DNA of 64,000 nt from Nemertoderma westbladi. Lineage: Eukaryota > Xenacoelomorpha > Nemertodermatida > Nemertodermatidae. The notes under the pieces are model-generated. The model searched no databases and was not told the DNA's origin. It saw only the letters and a program-made list of their open reading frames with translations. The stretch is from positions 90,611-154,610 of the forward strand of contig JAUCBJ010003564.1 in NCBI GenBank assembly GCA_032718475.1. The letters are read 5' to 3'. Shown here piece after piece: positions 60,490-64,000 of the stretch; position 1 is the stretch's first letter; the number at the start of each line of letters is the position of its first letter. Made by a program: the position numbers and the translations under genes.

Positions 60490-62820
60490 TTAAAAATACG
60501 AAGGACGCATCACTGCCTTCCTCACTCTTGTAACTCTGTCCGCGGATGACATAATACGTCTTATTAATTCCAACCAGCGATGGTGGAACTGTTCCCAACT
60601 TGGGCTCCGGATGCGCTGAGGAAAGAATTCGCTAACTGATTGGGCCTACACCAACGGACTGTATAGGCCTACTGGTGCGGTGGTGGTTAGGTAGGGACCA
60701 GTAGGTACTGCTAATTGCGTTTCATTTAATTAAGATAATAGTTGTGGATCGCATACACATAATACAGAGGCTACCCACTGGTATGGTATTGTATCAATCC
60801 TTTAATTGATTGATTGGCTTGGATATTAACAAACAGACATTGACCGGTCGGGCAATTCGTGTCGATTATATTATCTGCAGCATTGGGCCTATACTGCACA
60901 TGAGCATGACGATATGAATTCTTACGACAATACATTACTCCAGAATATCGTGTCCAACAGTCAAGCATCCACTCCATATATATGGGGTGATATAATAACT
61001 ATTTATTGTCCTGAAAATAAAATTAATTTACTGCTTGTCCTCACAAACATTTTTTTTGATTTGTATGGAATTAATTTCGCACTACCAAATTGTCAGGTTG
61101 ACATATTTTCCAGTTTTATTTATATCGCATTGCGACATTTACGCCATACATTTTACTATGTATGTCCAGTATATCCAGTATGTCACAGCGTCATTCTAAA
61201 TATAATTACATGACGTCATTTGAATATACACTAACTATTTTATAATTCTTAAACGTACAAAATTGAAATAGGTCAGAATCGAACCAGCTTCCTTTACATT
61301 CATAACCCAACCCGTTATCCACTACGCTAAATTAACACGAGAAGAAAGTGTGTATAATTAAGATGTCATACTCTCATGTTTGAAGGTTGTTCTAGAATGT
61401 TTAACACTATTAGTTACTCGTTTGGAAATTCTCTATAATTGCGATGATTTTAGAAAATGGTTCGTTATGTTAATGCAACTGTTCTGCTTAATTATAATAT
61501 CAAACTAATATAGATTTATTTCGGATAAGCGATATGTAATATAATGTACAGATAGGGGGGGGGGGGGGGGGGGGGATCCCTGCCTTGCATCTTTAAATGG
61601 TAGCTAAATGAATACTGGCGTTCGTTCTGGGGAGTATAGTTATGGGGGGTCTCACTGGAAATAAGTCGTCATTTCACCCGAGCAACGTTCTGGAGAGATT
61701 TCTCGAAGTCAATTAAGAGTTGTTTACATAGTTTCTTGGCAACCCAAACTTAACATAGCATACTGAGGAATATAAAGTACATTTTCTTTCGGAAACTTAT
61801 AACGTACTTTATTACACCGCGATGTCAACCCGATAATTAAACAAAATACTGATAAATAAATATAAAATGTAACGTTTTTATTAAGATTTTTCCAATCCGA
61901 TAGTTTCTGCGATCCAATGTGATTGCAGATTAAAATTAATTAGTAATAATTAATCAAGTTACTACTGCATCTAGGTTGAGCGGTTCCAATATATACAAAA
62001 AAAACTCGATTTATCTTTTATACAATGAGTATCTAAGGTTGTTTACTCAAGTAGCGAAGCACACAGAATCGCACCACGCCCAACACCCAGAGGTTTATAA
62101 ATCAGCTTGGATAGCAGAAATAATACGAGGCCACAAAAGGGGGGATCTCCATTATAAATAGAACATCGATGGTTGTAAACAATGTTATATGTCACCAGTC
62201 AATCAACGCCCTTGGTAAAGGGATATAAACCTGCTTTATAATCCCGGTTTATAAACTCGGTTTAATCTCTGGAGCACGTAGAATCCATTCTCGTCCCGCT
62301 AGCAACTATAACCCGTAGAGTTTCGAATTGCTTTTTTGAACTTTCCTGAAATATAAAATTACGTATATATGAGGTTTCAGTTTTGAAATTTTCACCAGGG
62401 TGAAAATACAGTAGATAGATTATGGTTGGATAATTTACTATATTAGATATACGAATAATTTGCAACAATTGCAGTTTGGTATGGGGCAGTAGTGCTCTGG
62501 AATACATTAAAATATTACTAAAATAAAAATAGGTCTACGTAACTTCATTAATTGCATTAATAAAACACATCTCTTGACATATGAAATATTTGTTTATAAA
62601 AAACATGGTCCCTATATATATAATTTTTACCCGAGGTTGTAAGGAGACGATAGTGACGTTGAGTCTACGCGGGGGGAACAGGCAGTGGATGCGGGGGACT
62701 TGGGATGGGGGGCTTCAACATGAGGGGTGGGGGGCTATGGTGGTGACACAGATCCATTCCGAGTCCTCCAAGGAGAAAAACTTACACCATTCTTATTCGT
62801 AATTGTGGTTGATTATGTTC
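60490..62820. other. Intergenic, degenerate tRNA-like sequence and poly-G tract
   Basis: On the minus strand a tRNA-like sequence lies at about 61264-61336: A-box-like TAGCGTAGTGGATAA (61315-61329) and B-box-like GGTTCGATTCTGACC (61271-61285) at tRNA spacing, but the acceptor stem does not pair, so it is a tRNA pseudogene or SINE head. A G run is at 61555-61575. No coding gene seen. Confidence 0.45.
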
Positions 62821-62824
62821 TACA

Positions 62825-63310
62825 CATGTCCTTAGACCATCTTAAAAATGCTGGGGTAATGGTAACACTCCCTACTGGCACAAAAAGTAGGTGAAATTCA
62901 GCCAAGTACCTTACTGATCTAGACTTTGCTAATGATTTAGGAGTACTGTCAGAATCACTAGAGAGAGCCCAAAGGCTCGTCTGTTCATTGAAACAGGTTG
63001 CTTCTAAAAAGTAAAGTAAAGTAAATTTTCTTCGGCCACTAGGCCAGGGATTACGCACAAAGTCTGACGACTTATTTCCAGTGCGGTCCCCCCAGAACTT
63101 TACTCCCCAGAGGAAACTCCAGTACTCATTTAGCTACCACTTAAGGATGCAAGGCAGAGATGCGCCCTAGTGTTGGTCTTTTTGTAAATTCCAAAAAGAC
63201 CAAAATCATGACAGTCAACCTAGACAGCCCTCAAGAAATCTCTGATCGTAAGGGCATAAGCTCTAAGGATGGCTTGCTTGAGCACGTGGTGACTTCTGCT
63301 ACTTGGGATC
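62825..63310 (+). pseudogene. LINE RT fragment interrupted by a SINE-like repeat
   Basis: It reads SAKYLTDLDFANDLGVLSES (the catalytic ADD is altered to AND) and ERAQRLVCSLKQVAS, then is broken at 63011-63165 by the repeat also seen at 46927, and resumes VGLFVNSKKTKIMTVNLDS and ISSKDGLLEHV. Same family as 28085-28845. Stops and frameshifts are present. Confidence 0.85.
63011..63165 (+). mobile_element. SINE-like dispersed repeat, copy 2
   Basis: It begins AAAGTAAAGTAAATTTTCTT and contains CCAGGGATTACGCACAAAG and GAGGAAACTCCAGTACTCAT. It splits the LINE codon series at TTCTA/CTAGTG. Confidence 0.7.
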
Positions 63311-63312
63311 AT

Positions 63313-63480
63313 TTATAATTTATTATTGGTGTTTTGGGTAGGCCTAAATGAGTGGTTTTATTATTATTATAACTTTTTGTTGGGCACAGCTTTGCAAAGT
63401 CGGAAATGGCGTCCAGATGGGTTCGAACTGGTGACCTCCGGGTTGGAAGTCTGGCGTTCTAACCATTCAGCTAGCGACTC
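63313..63480 (-). mobile_element. tRNA-derived SINE
   Basis: The minus strand has an A-box-like TAGCTGAATGGTTAGAA near 63457-63473 and a B-box-like CCAGTTCGAACCC near 63419-63431, then a body ending TGTGCCCAACAAAAAGTTAT. The body matches the SINE at 26576-26696. The first 45 bases (TTTATAATTTATTATTGG and onward) match the 5' part of that SINE in plus sense, so the structure is partly inverted. Confidence 0.7.
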
Positions 63481-64000
63481 AGTTACAAGATAGACCTGGA
63501 AATACTACTTGATACCTTGTATGTCCGCAATTTACCTCCTCATGGCCTCCCATCTGCAATACCATCATCTGCTGCTACTGTGCTCAACCCTATCGTACTT
63601 GGCCGTCTTTAACCACTCGCTACATATTAACTATGAACCATCACGGCCACAATGTATAATTAAACACTCTAACTACTAATTTAGGTAGGACAGTTACACC
63701 CATAGAGAAGTGTAAATACTAGACAGAGTAGTTGAAATTCGAATTAAAATAAGGAGTACATTTTCCCCAGGGGGATAAAGTAATCAATAGGATTGCATTG
63801 ATTTTTCTTTTTTTCCTGGCAAAAAAAGTCAAATAAAGTATTTTTGTTGGATTTCTTAAGTTTTATTACATGTGTAGAAAGAACATCGAAGTGAAAAAGG
63901 TTTGCACGTAATTTCAGTAAAATCCATTCAAACACAAAGTTATAGCAACTTTAGTGTCTGCAAGGTGAACTCCAAACGGAACTCAATGTCCAACATTGAT
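63481..64000. other. Nothing recognised
   Basis: AT-rich end of the window with no supported feature. Confidence 0.5.

Overview
The window is from a eukaryotic, metazoan genome. It holds spliced exons of an animal voltage-gated potassium channel gene, a BEL/Pao LTR retrotransposon, several LINE fragments, tRNA-derived SINEs and a very high load of minisatellites and foldback DNA. A marine invertebrate would fit this texture, but the species cannot be read from the sequence. Nothing looks prokaryotic: there are no operons, and most long open frames are artefacts of tandem arrays. || Layout, left to right. 1-10140 (minus): a BEL/Pao retrotransposon with gag and pol; it runs off the left edge before the integrase and has an internal deletion in its RNase H region. 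10437-12375: two foldback structures, one enclosing a 33-bp minisatellite. 14012-16062: a 63-bp minisatellite interrupted by a foldback element with a 9-bp target-site duplication. 16651-16880: channel exon 3. 16923-22262: a short terminal-repeat element, a 56-59 bp minisatellite, hairpins, a LINE tail, an element whose interior is a 146-bp satellite, and a G-run minisatellite. 24531-26763: a foldback element, a terminal-repeat element, and a LINE split by a SINE. 26863-27096: channel exon 2. 27466-33285: long-inverted-repeat elements, LINE RT pieces, poly-G elements. 33745-37010: an 18-bp C/G-rich array. 38275-38353: channel exon 1. 39905-53410: more foldback elements, a 22-bp and a 39-bp minisatellite, and a 3.4-kb foldback carrying a LINE. 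54751-60489: a 31-bp palindromic satellite of about 185 units. 60490-64000: mostly unremarkable, with a degenerate tRNA-like sequence and a LINE/SINE nest. || The one clear host gene is an ether-a-go-go (EAG/KCNH1-5 type) potassium channel on the minus strand. Three coding exons can be joined by canonical splice sites with matching phase: 38353-38275, 27096-26863 and 16880-16651. They encode the start codon, the PAS-cap, the PAS domain and the post-PAS linker, about 181 residues. The membrane core must lie beyond the left edge, because no exon 4 was recognised at lower coordinates. The two introns (about 11.2 and 10 kb) are filled with arrays and mobile elements. || The most unusual signal is a set of foldback elements that share a short core (AAAGGAGCAGGTTACAGAGG ... 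AACCAAAACAATAAAC, either strand) but carry mutually unrelated inverted arms, often made of short tandem repeats. Two copies show near-perfect 9-10 bp flanking duplications and one shows an 8-bp one, so they look mobile. A second theme is a terminal-repeat family (GTGGGGC ... GGCCCCAC) whose interior unit is present once, about four times or about nine times in different copies, which shows a satellite array arising inside a transposable element.
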